Part shown: piece by piece, positions 24,211-32,822 of the stretch
Layout of the letters: each line of letters starts with the position of its first letter
Numbering within the stretch: position 1 is the first letter of the stretch
Assembly: GCA_050747245.1 (NCBI GenBank)
Contig: JBOGNO010000011.1
Span: 62,001 to 126,000, forward strand
From: JBOGNO01 sp050747245
Lineage (GTDB): Bacteria; Acidobacteriota; Terriglobia; Acidiferrales; UBA7541
DNA: 64,000 nt
Reading direction: 5' to 3'
Position numbers and translations under genes: made by a program
Notes under the pieces: model-generated
The model's database searches: none
Told to the model about the DNA's origin: nothing
What the model saw: the letters and a program-made list of their open reading frames with translations, nothing else

Positions 24211-24366
24211 ATGCCCGACCCCGCTGCCTGCAAGCATCCGCGAACGAAGCTCGTCGCTCAAGATGAGTTTGAGAAGTACTTCGAATGTCTCGAATGCGGC
24301 GCGATATTCGAAGCGGGTGAATTGGATGAGCCGCCGCCGCTCGATGAATCTCTCTCCGACGCGTGA
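24211..24366 (+). CDS. Small CxxC protein, 51 residues, unknown function
   Basis: An ATG at 24211, with AGGACGGA about 5 nt upstream, opens a 51-residue frame ending 3 bp before the convergent gene at 24370. The product has a CKH motif near residue 7 and a CLECGAIFEAGEL segment, giving a His/Cys-rich zinc-ribbon-like half, then an acidic, proline-rich tail. Many acidobacterial and proteobacterial genomes have single-ribbon proteins of this size with no known role. It is too short for common gene callers. Codon use resembles its neighbours and the ribosome site and tight fit between genes support it, but there is no independent evidence of expression. Confidence 0.55.
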   Translation: MPDPAACKHPRTKLVAQDEFEKYFECLECGAIFEAGELDEPPPLDESLSDA

Positions 24367-24369
24367 GGT

Positions 24370-24753
24370 CTAGCGGACGCCCAGTTTCTCGAGGAGCCGC
24401 AGCACGTCCGCGTGCGTGACGTCGTAGAGCGAATGCTCGTCTTCCTGCTCCAGGCGCTCGCGAAGGTATTCAGCGGCGACAAAGCTGGCTTCGCGGTCGG
24501 TGAGCTCGCGGCCGTGCTTTTCGCGGAACTCGATGAATGCGGTGTGCGCCAGTCCCAGCACCACGCCGCGCCCATCCAGGAAAAATTTCGTATCCACGGT
24601 GTCGGCATGGCGAGTGGCGATGCCATTCCACATGTGCGAAAACCGGCAGTGATAAACGTGATCGGTGACTTTCGAAGCCACATCAAACGCGCCGATGAAA
24701 TCGCTCATCGTGCCGACGTTCCGGATGGTTCGCGGAGTTGTTTCCGCCGTCAT
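24370..24753 (-). CDS. Conserved-looking hypothetical protein
   Basis: A 127-residue soluble protein from ATG 24753; the frame is open further upstream but that part overlaps the 3' end of the aminotransferase. It contains no recognised domain. Visible features are GTMSDFIGAFDVASKVTDH, an aromatic/His-rich YHCRFSHMWNGIATRH, and a helical C-terminus ending LYDVTHADVLRLLEKLG. The central HCRFSHMW could bind a metal but this is not a known motif. It follows the aminotransferase by 22 bp and is presumably translated from the same mRNA. Its stop lies 3 bp from that of the small CxxC protein. Confidence 0.65.
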   Translation of the reverse strand: MTAETTPRTIRNVGTMSDFIGAFDVASKVTDHVYHCRFSHMWNGIATRHADTVDTKFFLDGRGVVLGLAHTAFIEFREKHGRELTDREASFVAAEYLRERLEQEDEHSLYDVTHADVLRLLEKLGVR

Positions 24754-24775
24754 AGATTCACCGAATTTTTCGAAC

Positions 24776-25990
24776 TTATTTCCGGCCCCCCGCGGCGACG
24801 GCCTGCGCGTTGACGTAGTTGCGAATCGCGGCGGCCACGCCGGCTCCTGCAGGAAGGCGAAATCCCTGGTCCAGAAGCGCTTTCTCGAGCGCCGCAAGGA
24901 AAAGCAGGACGTTATTGCGCTGACTTCCGTAGCCCATCAATCCCACGCGCCATAATTTTCCCTTCAGCGGGCCGAAGCCGCCGGCAATTTCGATGTTGAA
25001 CTCATCGAGGAGTTGCTGGCGCAGCGTGGCGTCACTGACTCCCGCCGGGACGTGAATGCCGGTGACAGTAATCATGCGGTCCGCGGGATTCGGGACGAAG
25101 AGTTCCAGGCCCATGGCTTCGAGACCCGCGAGAAGCGCCTCTTGATTCTGCCGGTGCCGTTCCCAGCGTGCTTCCAGGCCTTCCTCGAGCACGATGCGCA
25201 GCGCCTCGCGCAGCGCAAATATCAGCGAGATGGGAGCGGTGTGGTGGTATGTGCGCTCCTTGCCCCAGTAATTCATCGTCGTTGTGAGATCGAAATACCA
25301 GCTCTGCACCTTGGATTTGCGCGCCCGCAGGACTTCCTCGGCGCGAGGACTGACGGAGATGGGCGCAAGCCCCGGAGGGCAACTGATGGCCTTTTGCGAT
25401 CCGCTGAAACAAATATCGATGGGCGTGCCGTCCACCTCCACGGGCATGCCCCCCAAAGTCGAAACCGAGTCCACAACCAGCAAGGCTCCCAATTCGTCAG
25501 CCACCTTGCGAAAATCGGCCAGCCGCGAAGCCACGGCCGTGGAGCTTTCGCCGTGCGCCAGCCCGACGAATTTGATCTTACGTCCCTTGCCGGCGCGGCG
25601 AACGTCTTCCGGGTCCACTGCCTTTCCATAGGGAGCATCCACGCGAATCACTTTCGCGGGAGTCCTTTCCGCGATGAGAGCCATGCGCTCGGAGAAAACT
25701 CCATTGACGCAAACGATGCACTCGTCGCCCGCTTCGACGGGATTCGTCACTGCGGCTTCGATCCCGCCCGAGCCTGACGCGGAAATGGGAAACGTCGTGC
25801 GGTTTTGCGTGCGGAAAACCTGACGCAGCAGCACCTGCACGTCCTCCATCGTCCCCGTGAACCATGGGTCGAGGTGCCCCACCAGCGGCGTAGCCAACGC
25901 ACGATAGACGCGCGGCTCGACGTTCGATGGTCCCGGCGTCAGCATCAACCGCGGCGGCGCGTGAAGTTCTCCGATAATTTCGTTGGTCAT
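24776..25990 (-). CDS. Class V aminotransferase (alanine-glyoxylate/serine-glyoxylate type)
   Basis: A 404-residue PLP enzyme from ATG 25990 (GGGGACG upstream). It begins with LMLTPGPSNVEPRVYRAL, typical of alanine-glyoxylate and phosphoserine-like aminotransferases. The internal lysine for the PLP Schiff base is in FSGSQKAISCPPGLAP, and VVDSVSTLGGMPVEVDG carries the PLP-binding aspartate. The C-terminal helix set with LFLAALEKALLDQGFRLPAG is complete. The enzyme probably transfers an amino group between serine or alanine and glyoxylate, in photorespiration-like or serine metabolism. It is divergent from the MFS gene at 26266 and leads a two-gene unit with the hypothetical protein downstream. 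Confidence 0.9.
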   Translation of the reverse strand: MTNEIIGELHAPPRLMLTPGPSNVEPRVYRALATPLVGHLDPWFTGTMEDVQVLLRQVFRTQNRTTFPISASGSGGIEAAVTNPVEAGDECIVCVNGVFSERMALIAERTPAKVIRVDAPYGKAVDPEDVRRAGKGRKIKFVGLAHGESSTAVASRLADFRKVADELGALLVVDSVSTLGGMPVEVDGTPIDICFSGSQKAISCPPGLAPISVSPRAEEVLRARKSKVQSWYFDLTTTMNYWGKERTYHHTAPISLIFALREALRIVLEEGLEARWERHRQNQEALLAGLEAMGLELFVPNPADRMITVTGIHVPAGVSDATLRQQLLDEFNIEIAGGFGPLKGKLWRVGLMGYGSQRNNVLLFLAALEKALLDQGFRLPAGAGVAAAIRNYVNAQAVAAGGRK

Positions 25991-26227
25991 TATGACGTCC
26001 CCTTCGCGTAATCCGGCGGGCTCGCTACATTTGGATTGCTGGCCGGTTCGAGGGACTTGGAACCGGGCCGGCACTCCCGGGCCGGGCGCAGGCAGATAGT
26101 CTCCTAATTCCCTTTGGAAACGTCAACCGCCAAAATGTCTTTCACACTAAGTCGCTTCGCTGCTCGTGAGTTCTGCCAACTAGGTGGCAGCGTCGTCGCT
26201 GCCATCACGCGAGTCCGGTCGCGAAAA

Positions 26228-26256
26228 TTGCATCGGCCGTGCGCCTGGCTTAAGAT
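26228..26256 (+). promoter_or_regulatory. Possible sigma70 promoter for the MFS gene
   Basis: TTGCAT (26228-26233), 17 bp, TAAGAT (26251-26256). The -10 box keeps four of six consensus bases, the -35 three. The GTG start is 9 bp after the -10, so the mRNA would have almost no leader. The inverted repeat GTGGA-GGA-TCCAC covers the start codon. Low confidence. Confidence 0.35.
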
Positions 26257-26265
26257 GCGCGAGCC

Positions 26266-27498
26266 GTGGAGGATCCACCAAAAATTCCAGATGCGGCCGA
26301 GCGCGCGAACCAGCGCAACGCTTTGCTCGCCGGATTTTTCGGCTGGACACTTGATGCTTTCGATTTTTTTATTCTGACGTTTGTTCTTGCTCCAGTCGCT
26401 GCGGATTTTCACCAATCCATCCCGAAGATCGCGCTCTGCCTGACAGCAAGCCTCGCCACGCGTCCGCTGGGTGCGTTTTTCTTCGGTTTGCTCGCGGACC
26501 GTTACGGCCGGCGGCTCCCGCTGATGCTCGATATTCTTTTCTATGCCGCGGTCGAGGTTCTTTCAGGCCTTGCGCCGAACTTCAAAGTCTTTCTTGTGCT
26601 GCGATTGCTTTACGGCATCGGCATGGGCGGCGAATGGGGAGTGGGCGCCTCTCTCGCGATGGAATCCGTCCCGGCGCGCTGGCGCGGAATTCTTTCAGGC
26701 TTTTTGCAGGAGGGCTACGCGCTCGGATACTTGCTCGCCGCCGCAGCCTACTGGACTGTCTTTCCGCACTGGGGCTGGCGCCCCATGTTTTTTATAGGGG
26801 GATTGCCCGCTTTGCTCGTGCTCTTCATTCGCGCCAAAGTGAAAGAGAGCGAAGTCTGGAGGGCGACCGCAGCACGGCATCACGACTGGCAGGAATATTT
26901 TCGCAAGGTCGGCGAGAATCTTCCGCGCTTCGGGTATCTTGTCCTGCTGATGACTATGGTGAACTTCATTTCCCACGGCACGCAAGATATGTACCCTACA
27001 TTTTTGCAGCAGCAGCGCGGATTCTCGCCGCGTATTGTGGCCCTGGTGACGATCCTTTCGATGCTCGGCGCAATCGCCGGCGGCGTCTGCGTGGGACTTT
27101 TTTCCGACCATTTCGGACGCCGCCGCGCCATGTCCTTCGCCCTGCTCGCGGGAGTTCTGATGATACCGCTCTGGGTGTTTGCGCCGAGCCTCGCGACGCT
27201 GATGGTTGGCGCGTTCTGCATGCAATTCATGGTGCAGGGCGCGTGGGGCGTGATTCCCGCGCACATCAATGAACTTTCACCGGACGAACTTCGCGGATTT
27301 TTCCCAGGATTCGCGTATCAGGTTGGCGTATTCTTTGCAGCTTCCGGCCCGTATCTCGAAGCGGTGATGAGCCGGCACATGCCTTACAGCCGCGCGATGG
27401 CGCTTTTCGCCGTCGTGGTCTTGCTCGTAGGCACAATCGTGATTTTGCCCGGGCCGGAGGCTCATCGCGTGAAATTCGGAACAGGAACAGAACCCTGA
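26266..27498 (+). CDS. MFS transporter of the sugar/organic-acid type
   Basis: A 410-residue transporter with 12 predicted membrane segments. Motifs of the sialate/aromatic-acid:H+ symporter branch are clear: GFFGWTLDAFDFFILTF at the N-terminus (with the DAFD pair), LADRYGRRLPLM between helices 2 and 3, and GLFSDHFGRRRAM in the second half. The LYGIGMGGEWGVGASLAMES signature for helix 4-5 is present. An organic acid or sugar acid is the likely cargo. The start is GTG 26266, with no clear ribosome site; no in-frame ATG lies nearby. Transketolase follows after 92 bp with its own promoter, so co-transcription is not needed. Confidence 0.9.
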   Translation: MEDPPKIPDAAERANQRNALLAGFFGWTLDAFDFFILTFVLAPVAADFHQSIPKIALCLTASLATRPLGAFFFGLLADRYGRRLPLMLDILFYAAVEVLSGLAPNFKVFLVLRLLYGIGMGGEWGVGASLAMESVPARWRGILSGFLQEGYALGYLLAAAAYWTVFPHWGWRPMFFIGGLPALLVLFIRAKVKESEVWRATAARHHDWQEYFRKVGENLPRFGYLVLLMTMVNFISHGTQDMYPTFLQQQRGFSPRIVALVTILSMLGAIAGGVCVGLFSDHFGRRRAMSFALLAGVLMIPLWVFAPSLATLMVGAFCMQFMVQGAWGVIPAHINELSPDELRGFFPGFAYQVGVFFAASGPYLEAVMSRHMPYSRAMALFAVVVLLVGTIVILPGPEAHRVKFGTGTEP

Positions 27499-27527
27499 AC
27501 GGACCCGTTCGTTTGTGATGCGCACTC

Positions 27528-27556
27528 TTAACAGCCGTCCGCCATCAGGGTAAACT
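27528..27556 (+). promoter_or_regulatory. Sigma70-type promoter of the transketolase gene
   Basis: TTAACA (27528-27533), 17 bp, TAAACT (27551-27556). Five and four of six consensus bases respectively. Start of transcription should be near 27563. A CTCGG/CCGAG hairpin (27564-27578) lies between it and the GAGGAG ribosome site. Confidence 0.5.
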
Positions 27557-27590
27557 CAATCGTCTCGGTAATGCCGAGTGAGGAGAGAAG

Positions 27591-29462
27591 ATGACCACCG
27601 CAACTTTTCAGCCGATTCCTGCTGCAACAATCGAATCCATTCGCGAAAAGGCCCGTCATCTCTCCGCGTACTCGATTTTGTCCACCACGGCGGCAGGCTC
27701 CGGCCATCCCACGTCGTGCATGTCCGCTGCCGAGCTGGTCGCGGCCACATTCTTTTACGCGATGAAATGGGATCCGAAGAATCCGAATTCTCCTGATGGC
27801 GATCGCTTTGTTTTATCGAAGGGACATGCTGCTCCCGTGCTTTACGCCGCGTTGGCAGAGGCGGGAACTTTTCCCGTTTCGCGCTTACTGACGCTGCGGC
27901 AATTTTCGAGCGAGCTTGAGGGGCATCCCACACCGCGTGTTCCGGGCGTCGATGCAGCCACCGGCTCGCTCGGACAGGGATTGAGCGTTGCTGCGGGCCT
28001 CGCGCTCGGCGCCAGGCTCGACAAATCTCCCACGCGCGTGTACGCGCTGCTGGGCGATGGCGAAATGGCCGAGGGCCAAATCTGGGAAGCGGCGGAATTT
28101 GCGGGGCACTACCGGCTCAGCAATTTGACCGCGCTCGCCGACGTCAACGCTCTCGGGCAGAGCGAGCACACCATGTATCGGCACGACTGCGAAGTCTATC
28201 GCCACAAATTCGAATCGAATGGCTGGCACGTTGAAGTCGTCGATGGACACGACGTGGCGGCCATCCTCGCGGCGCTCGACCGCGTGCGCACAGAGAAGGA
28301 CAAGCCGCAAGCGATTGTCGCCCGCACCATCAAGGGCCACGGGTTCAGCCTTGTCGCCGGAAAAGACGGCTGGCACGGAAAACCGATTCCCAAAGACCAA
28401 GTCGCGAACGCGCTAAAGGAGATTGGCTTCTCGCCGCAGATCCCGCCCGATCCAGGAGTCTCTTACGAACGGCGCAACCTCCCTAAGCCTCCCGATTTTC
28501 CCGCGCCGGCGCCTCTCGATTATCCCGCGGGGAAAGACGTGGCCACGCGCGAGGCTTATGGCTATGCGCTCAAGCGGCTCGCCGCGGTGAATCCGCACGT
28601 CGTGGCGCTCAGCGGCGACGTGAAAAATTCCACTTTCTCAGAAATCATGGGTGATGCGTTTCCCGATCGTTTTTTTCAGGGCTACATCGCCGAACAAAAT
28701 CTCGTGAGCGTCGCAGTGGGACTGGCGGCGCGCGGCAAGGTTCCCTTTGTGGATTCCTTTGCCTGTTTCTTGTCCCGCACCACTGACGAAGTGCGCATGG
28801 CTGCTGTCAGCCGTAGCAATATTTGTCTTTGCGGATCGCACTGCGGCGTTTCCATCGGCGAGGATGGCCCTTCGCAGATGGCGCTCGAAGACCTCGCAAT
28901 GTTTCGCGCCGTCGAGGGCTCCGCGGTTTTTTATCCTTCCGACGCAATTTCCGCCGAGCGCCTCACGGAAGCCATGGCCCGCCGCGAGGGAATCAGCTTC
29001 TTGCGCACCACGCGTGCCAAGACGCCCATCCTCTATTCCAGTTCGGAAAAATTTCCAATTCCCGGCTTCAAGATTCTGCGTGAGAATCGCGAAGACCGTG
29101 CTGTCGTCGTCGCCGCGGGCATCACCCTGCATGAATCGTTGAAGGCATGTGATCAGCTCAAGCAGCAGGGAATCGCCATCCGCGTCGTGGACCTCTACTG
29201 CATCAAACCACTCGACGGAAAATCTCTCGCGGCGCAACTTGGCGCATCCGGCGGCAGACTGGTCACCGTAGAAGATCATTTTTCGGAGGGAGGTCTCGGC
29301 GAGGCTGTTCTTGCGGCCCTCATGGCTGCCGGCGCTTCGCCAGCGCGCTGTCGAACTCTCGCCGTGCACGGCATTCCGCACTCCGGCAAGCCCGATGAAT
29401 TGCTCGAAGCCTTTGGAATTTCCGCGGCGCATATTGTTGCCGCCGTCAAAGAATTGATTTGA
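27591..29462 (+). CDS. Transketolase
   Basis: A 623-residue thiamine-diphosphate enzyme, the short full-length type. The N-terminal half has GSGHPTSCMSAAEL, the SKGHAAPVLYAALAEAG loop, LGQGLSVAAGLALGARL and the ThDP/metal motif GDGEMAEGQIWEAAEF. The pyrimidine half shows FFQGYIAEQNLVSVAVGLA and CGSHCGVSIGEDGPSQMALE, and the C-terminal domain VVDLYCIKPLDGKSLA and VTVEDHFSEGGLGEAV. It transfers two-carbon units in the pentose phosphate pathway. A start ATG at 27591 follows GAGGAG. The enzyme ends at 29462 and the sensor kinase begins about 195 bp later. It is a single gene in this window. Confidence 0.96.
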   Translation: MTTATFQPIPAATIESIREKARHLSAYSILSTTAAGSGHPTSCMSAAELVAATFFYAMKWDPKNPNSPDGDRFVLSKGHAAPVLYAALAEAGTFPVSRLLTLRQFSSELEGHPTPRVPGVDAATGSLGQGLSVAAGLALGARLDKSPTRVYALLGDGEMAEGQIWEAAEFAGHYRLSNLTALADVNALGQSEHTMYRHDCEVYRHKFESNGWHVEVVDGHDVAAILAALDRVRTEKDKPQAIVARTIKGHGFSLVAGKDGWHGKPIPKDQVANALKEIGFSPQIPPDPGVSYERRNLPKPPDFPAPAPLDYPAGKDVATREAYGYALKRLAAVNPHVVALSGDVKNSTFSEIMGDAFPDRFFQGYIAEQNLVSVAVGLAARGKVPFVDSFACFLSRTTDEVRMAAVSRSNICLCGSHCGVSIGEDGPSQMALEDLAMFRAVEGSAVFYPSDAISAERLTEAMARREGISFLRTTRAKTPILYSSSEKFPIPGFKILRENREDRAVVVAAGITLHESLKACDQLKQQGIAIRVVDLYCIKPLDGKSLAAQLGASGGRLVTVEDHFSEGGLGEAVLAALMAAGASPARCRTLAVHGIPHSGKPDELLEAFGISAAHIVAAVKELI

Positions 29463-29656
29463 ACTTGCCCCAATTGGATCGAAGCGAAAGAGTTTTCCTT
29501 CGCATCTAATTTTTTTCCTCAGCCGATTTTTGCCCTGTTCCAGTCTGAAACAGGAGCGCCTCTCGCTCGGATTTTCCGCTGCGCAACCCTCATTTTTTGC
29601 TCACATGTTTCGATTTTGTAGCATCGCTCATGAATCTTTTTGGTGGGTGAACTGCA

Positions 29657-31702
29657 TTGAATATTGTGATCATGAGTTTGCTCAAATTGGGTCCGGTCGC
29701 CGCGGCCGGCGCACCTCTGAATTCGAAGATCCACTCGACGGAGCATCGCTTTCGCGTCATGCAAGCGGCCACGACGCTCGTCGCGCTGTTGCTGATGGGC
29801 GCGACGCTGCTCATCGGCCTTCGATTTCACATGCGCCAGAAGGACCGGATAACCGAATTGCAATCGAGCCTGTCGCTGCTCACGCGCATCCGCTCTGTTT
29901 TTCGGCCTGCCGATCTCGCCTTCTGGAAAGCCTACATGGAACGCGGCACAGAGCAGGAGCGCCAGTATCAGTTGAACTCGCAGGATATGCGAGATCGCAC
30001 GGTGGACCTCTCGCGCCGTGGCGGAGCGAGACCAGAGGCGCGTGCGGAAATTGCACTCCTTATTGGGCAAGAGCAGCAATACTTGCTACTCACGCAAGGC
30101 CTGCTTGCGGGTTCGCGGAATGAATCCGCGGATAGAGCCAGCTTGAGCCTTGTCGGAGAAAAAAGTTCCGCGATCTCGGCCACTTTGCGTCAGCTTGAGG
30201 AAGATCGCCTGCAAAGCATCGCCGTCGTAAATTCAGATTTTGATCGCCTGATGATTGAACTCGGCGGAATGCTTCTTTTCTTCGCGACTCTCACGTTTCT
30301 GGTGGAGGCTTGGTTTCTCCGCGCCTATCGCGAGGATCTCTGGCAACCCCTCGGCGAACTCCGCCGCATGGTCCGCGAAGTCAGCCGCGGAAATCTCGAA
30401 GTGAGCGCGAAAATTCCGCGCAGCCTGGAGCTGGGTTCGCTCACAAACGGTTTCATTGCCATGGCGCGCGAATTGCTCCGCCAGCGCGAAGGACTCGAAG
30501 AAAGGGTCCGCGAACGCACCGCGGAACTGGAATGCTCGCACCGCGAACTCCTGCAGGCGGCCAAGCTTTCTTCGCTCGGCCAGCTCGTTGCCGGTGTCGC
30601 GCATGAAATCAATAATCCCCTCACTGCCGTTCTGGGGTTCACGGAAATCTCACTCTCTCGCCCCGAAATTCCTGATACCGTCCGCGCTTATCTCCTGAAA
30701 GTGCGCGACGAATCCTTGCGCATCAAGAATTTGATTGCCGGTCTGAATACCTTCGCCCGTCGCGCGCCGCAGCGCATTGAGACGCTTGATCTTCGCCGCG
30801 TTGTGGATCGTCTCTGCGAGCTTCAGCGCTATCAGCTCACGGCTAAGAATGTTCGCTTACACACGCTCGTTCCTGCCGAGCCGGTCTGGGTGCGCGCCGA
30901 TGCCGAGCAACTCCTACAGGTCCTATTGAATCTTGTGCTCAATTCCGAGCAGGCGATTCGAGCTGTGTGCAGTTCGGGAGACATCTGGCTCCGCGTGGGT
31001 TGCGAAAACGGACGCGCCTGGGCCGAAGTCGAGGATAATGGCTGTGGCGTCGCACTGGAATTACGCAGTTCGATTTTCGATCCCTTTTTCACCACCAAGC
31101 CGCAGGGCGAAGGCACGGGCCTCGGTCTGAGTATTTCGCACGGGATAGTCGAGCAGCACGGCGGAGAATTCCGCGTCTCAAGCGATCCTGGCAAGGGAAC
31201 AACCATGCGGTTTTTGCTGCCGCAGGCTGCGGCCCCGCTCCTGTCTGCAGACGCTGGGCGAAATATTGCTGCGAGTGAATTTCTGTCCGCTATTTCTCCA
31301 AAGTCTATTCTCGTTATCGATGACGAACGAGAAATTCTCGAACTGGTCGGCCGCGCTCTCGACTTGGAAGGAATCGAATCCACACTGCTCGATGATCCCG
31401 CAAAACTTGAATCCGCGCTCGCATCCGCGGATTTCGATCTGGTTCTCTGCGATAGGAAAATGCCCGGCAGATCGGGCCTCGACGTTTTTCGTGTCTTGAA
31501 GGCCGAGCGGCCCGCGCTCGCTCAGCGCTTTTTGTTGATGACCGGAAATCTTTCAGATATGGAGGATCCTTCTCCCGAACTTGACGGTGTGCCGGTCTTG
31601 CGCAAGCCCTTCACGCTCGCCCGCCTCCGAGAATTCATCTCAGCGGACCTCCGCGCGGAGCTCGCGGATTCGCCGAGCCGTTCCTCTTCACCGCAAGTGT
31701 AA
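29657..31702 (+). CDS. Hybrid sensor histidine kinase with C-terminal receiver
   Basis: A 681-residue protein. Domains in order: transmembrane helix about 40-58; a periplasmic helical region of about 135 residues; transmembrane helix about 198-222; a HAMP-like linker; the HisKA domain with phosphorylatable H316 in GVAHEINNPLTAVLGF; the HATPase with NLVLNSEQAIR, DNGCGVALEL and GEGTGLGLSISHGIVEQHGG; and a receiver domain with D599 in DLVLCDRKMPGRSG and the conserved lysine in VLRKPF. The layout implies an internal phosphorelay, with an output partner not in the neighbourhood. The TTG at 29657 is the first start; ATG 29672 is equally good. No response-regulator partner adjoins it. The signal is unknown. 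Confidence 0.9.
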   Translation: MNIVIMSLLKLGPVAAAGAPLNSKIHSTEHRFRVMQAATTLVALLLMGATLLIGLRFHMRQKDRITELQSSLSLLTRIRSVFRPADLAFWKAYMERGTEQERQYQLNSQDMRDRTVDLSRRGGARPEARAEIALLIGQEQQYLLLTQGLLAGSRNESADRASLSLVGEKSSAISATLRQLEEDRLQSIAVVNSDFDRLMIELGGMLLFFATLTFLVEAWFLRAYREDLWQPLGELRRMVREVSRGNLEVSAKIPRSLELGSLTNGFIAMARELLRQREGLEERVRERTAELECSHRELLQAAKLSSLGQLVAGVAHEINNPLTAVLGFTEISLSRPEIPDTVRAYLLKVRDESLRIKNLIAGLNTFARRAPQRIETLDLRRVVDRLCELQRYQLTAKNVRLHTLVPAEPVWVRADAEQLLQVLLNLVLNSEQAIRAVCSSGDIWLRVGCENGRAWAEVEDNGCGVALELRSSIFDPFFTTKPQGEGTGLGLSISHGIVEQHGGEFRVSSDPGKGTTMRFLLPQAAAPLLSADAGRNIAASEFLSAISPKSILVIDDEREILELVGRALDLEGIESTLLDDPAKLESALASADFDLVLCDRKMPGRSGLDVFRVLKAERPALAQRFLLMTGNLSDMEDPSPELDGVPVLRKPFTLARLREFISADLRAELADSPSRSSSPQV

Positions 31703-31779
31703 ATCCTCTGCCGCTATGTTATGTTTTTGCGGCCGCGGCGTCTCGCGTATCCGGACGATTTCGCCGCGCGCGGGAGCTC

Positions 31780-32052
31780 ATGCCGGAAAAATCGGTTCTG
31801 GTAGGAATTTTACCTGAAGTCGTCACCCTGGAAGCCGGCGAGCAGATGGTGTGGGTTTCCGGAGCAGGCAATCTCCGCGTGGAATTCGATCCACAGCGCT
31901 GTCCTTTTTCTTCCAATGTTTTTCAAGCTCCTCCGGACACGCGATTGATGAGCGGCGCCGCCCGCCCGGGCACGAAACCGGGGGCGTTCAAATATCGAGT
32001 CTTTCTCAATGATCAGCTGATTGGCCACGGTGAGGTTCTCTACCGCGGATAG
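31780..32052 (+). CDS. Small beta-rich protein of unknown function
   Basis: A 90-residue protein from ATG 31780 with GGGAG closely upstream, about 80 bp after the kinase. It reads like a small beta sandwich: VLVGILPEVVTLEAGEQMVWVS, then RVEFDPQRCPFSSNVFQ and GAFKYRVFLNDQLIGHGEVLYRG. The pattern resembles cupredoxin-like proteins seen in these bacteria (a beta fold with exposed Cys) but no complete copper set (two His, Cys, Met) is visible; only one Cys and one His are found. It could be co-transcribed with the kinase, though nothing links the functions. A convergent gene ends 18 bp away. Confidence 0.6.
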   Translation: MPEKSVLVGILPEVVTLEAGEQMVWVSGAGNLRVEFDPQRCPFSSNVFQAPPDTRLMSGAARPGTKPGAFKYRVFLNDQLIGHGEVLYRG

Positions 32053-32070
32053 AAGGACGCACCGTGCGCG

Positions 32071-32619
32071 TCAGTCGCTTGCCGCCGCGAGCCGCCCCGA
32101 GGAAATGCATCCGGCGAGCGCTCGCTTCAGCGACGTCAGGTGAAAAGCGGTAATGCGCCGCTCCGGAGCAATGCGCAATTCCGCCGTGCGCCGCGATAGC
32201 TCCGCGCGCCGGTCCAGTTTCAAACCAAGTCCGGCCAGCATTTCGCCGGCGACGTTCGGATCGTCGCTACGTTCCTTTCCCCAAAACCACAATTGATCTT
32301 CCCTTCGTTGCAGCATCTGCAGAGATTGTTCCAGTTTCTTGATGGCGCCGTCGAATGTGGATGCAAGAAAATAGGTGCGCAGAACCCAATTCCTCCGGCC
32401 ATAAAATGCCTGAATGCGGACTTCGTACTTGCCGTTCTGGTTGAGTTCGATCCCACAATGATATTCGTTTCGTTGCGTGCTCATTTTCAGTTTCCGCGAA
32501 CCTGTTGAATTCGTTTGCCGCTCAGTTTTGCGCGCACCTCTCCTTCTTCGTGTGCGCGGTCGTTCTAGAACCATCAGTACGTCGGTCGCCTTTGCTCGCT
32601 GCATCTTGTTTCGTGCCAT
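32071..32619 (-). CDS. Hypothetical protein with a basic N-terminus
   Basis: A 182-residue protein from ATG 32619, with AGGGAGAG about 5 nt upstream. A shorter start at 32483 (MSTQRNEYH) has no good ribosome site. The first 45 residues are strongly basic (RPRTRRRRGARKTERQ), the middle has CGIELNQNGKYEVRIQAFY and a helical KKLEQSLQMLQRREDQLWFWG. The tail reads RRTAELRIAPERRITAFHL. No family is recognised; the basic leader could contact nucleic acid. It lies downstream of ppiD on the same strand with about 200 bp between, where an AT-rich promoter-like sequence is present. Confidence 0.6.
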   Translation of the reverse strand: MARNKMQRAKATDVLMVLERPRTRRRRGARKTERQTNSTGSRKLKMSTQRNEYHCGIELNQNGKYEVRIQAFYGRRNWVLRTYFLASTFDGAIKKLEQSLQMLQRREDQLWFWGKERSDDPNVAGEMLAGLGLKLDRRAELSRRTAELRIAPERRITAFHLTSLKRALAGCISSGRLAAASD

Positions 32620-32794
32620 GGGGCTCTCCCTGTGGAAAACTTTGCGAATTTTCGCCAAGTTGCGTTTGAGGCTGGGAAAGCAGAAGCCTTCGCTATTCGT
32701 CCCGCTGGCGTCGGGACTGGCACTACGGACTTGAATAGGTTAGCCGAGAGATTGTTTGGAAGTCAAACGGGAAAAGCGTCTAATTAAAGCTAGC

Positions 32795-32822
32795 ATTATC
32801 AATAACTTAAGCCAATATTCAA
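32795..32822 (-). promoter_or_regulatory. Possible promoter for the basic hypothetical protein
   Basis: Minus-strand TTGAAT (32822-32817), 16 bp, GATAAT (32800-32795). The region 32740-32820 is clearly AT-rich compared with the surrounding genes. The leader to the start at 32619 would be about 170 nt. Confidence 0.35.
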
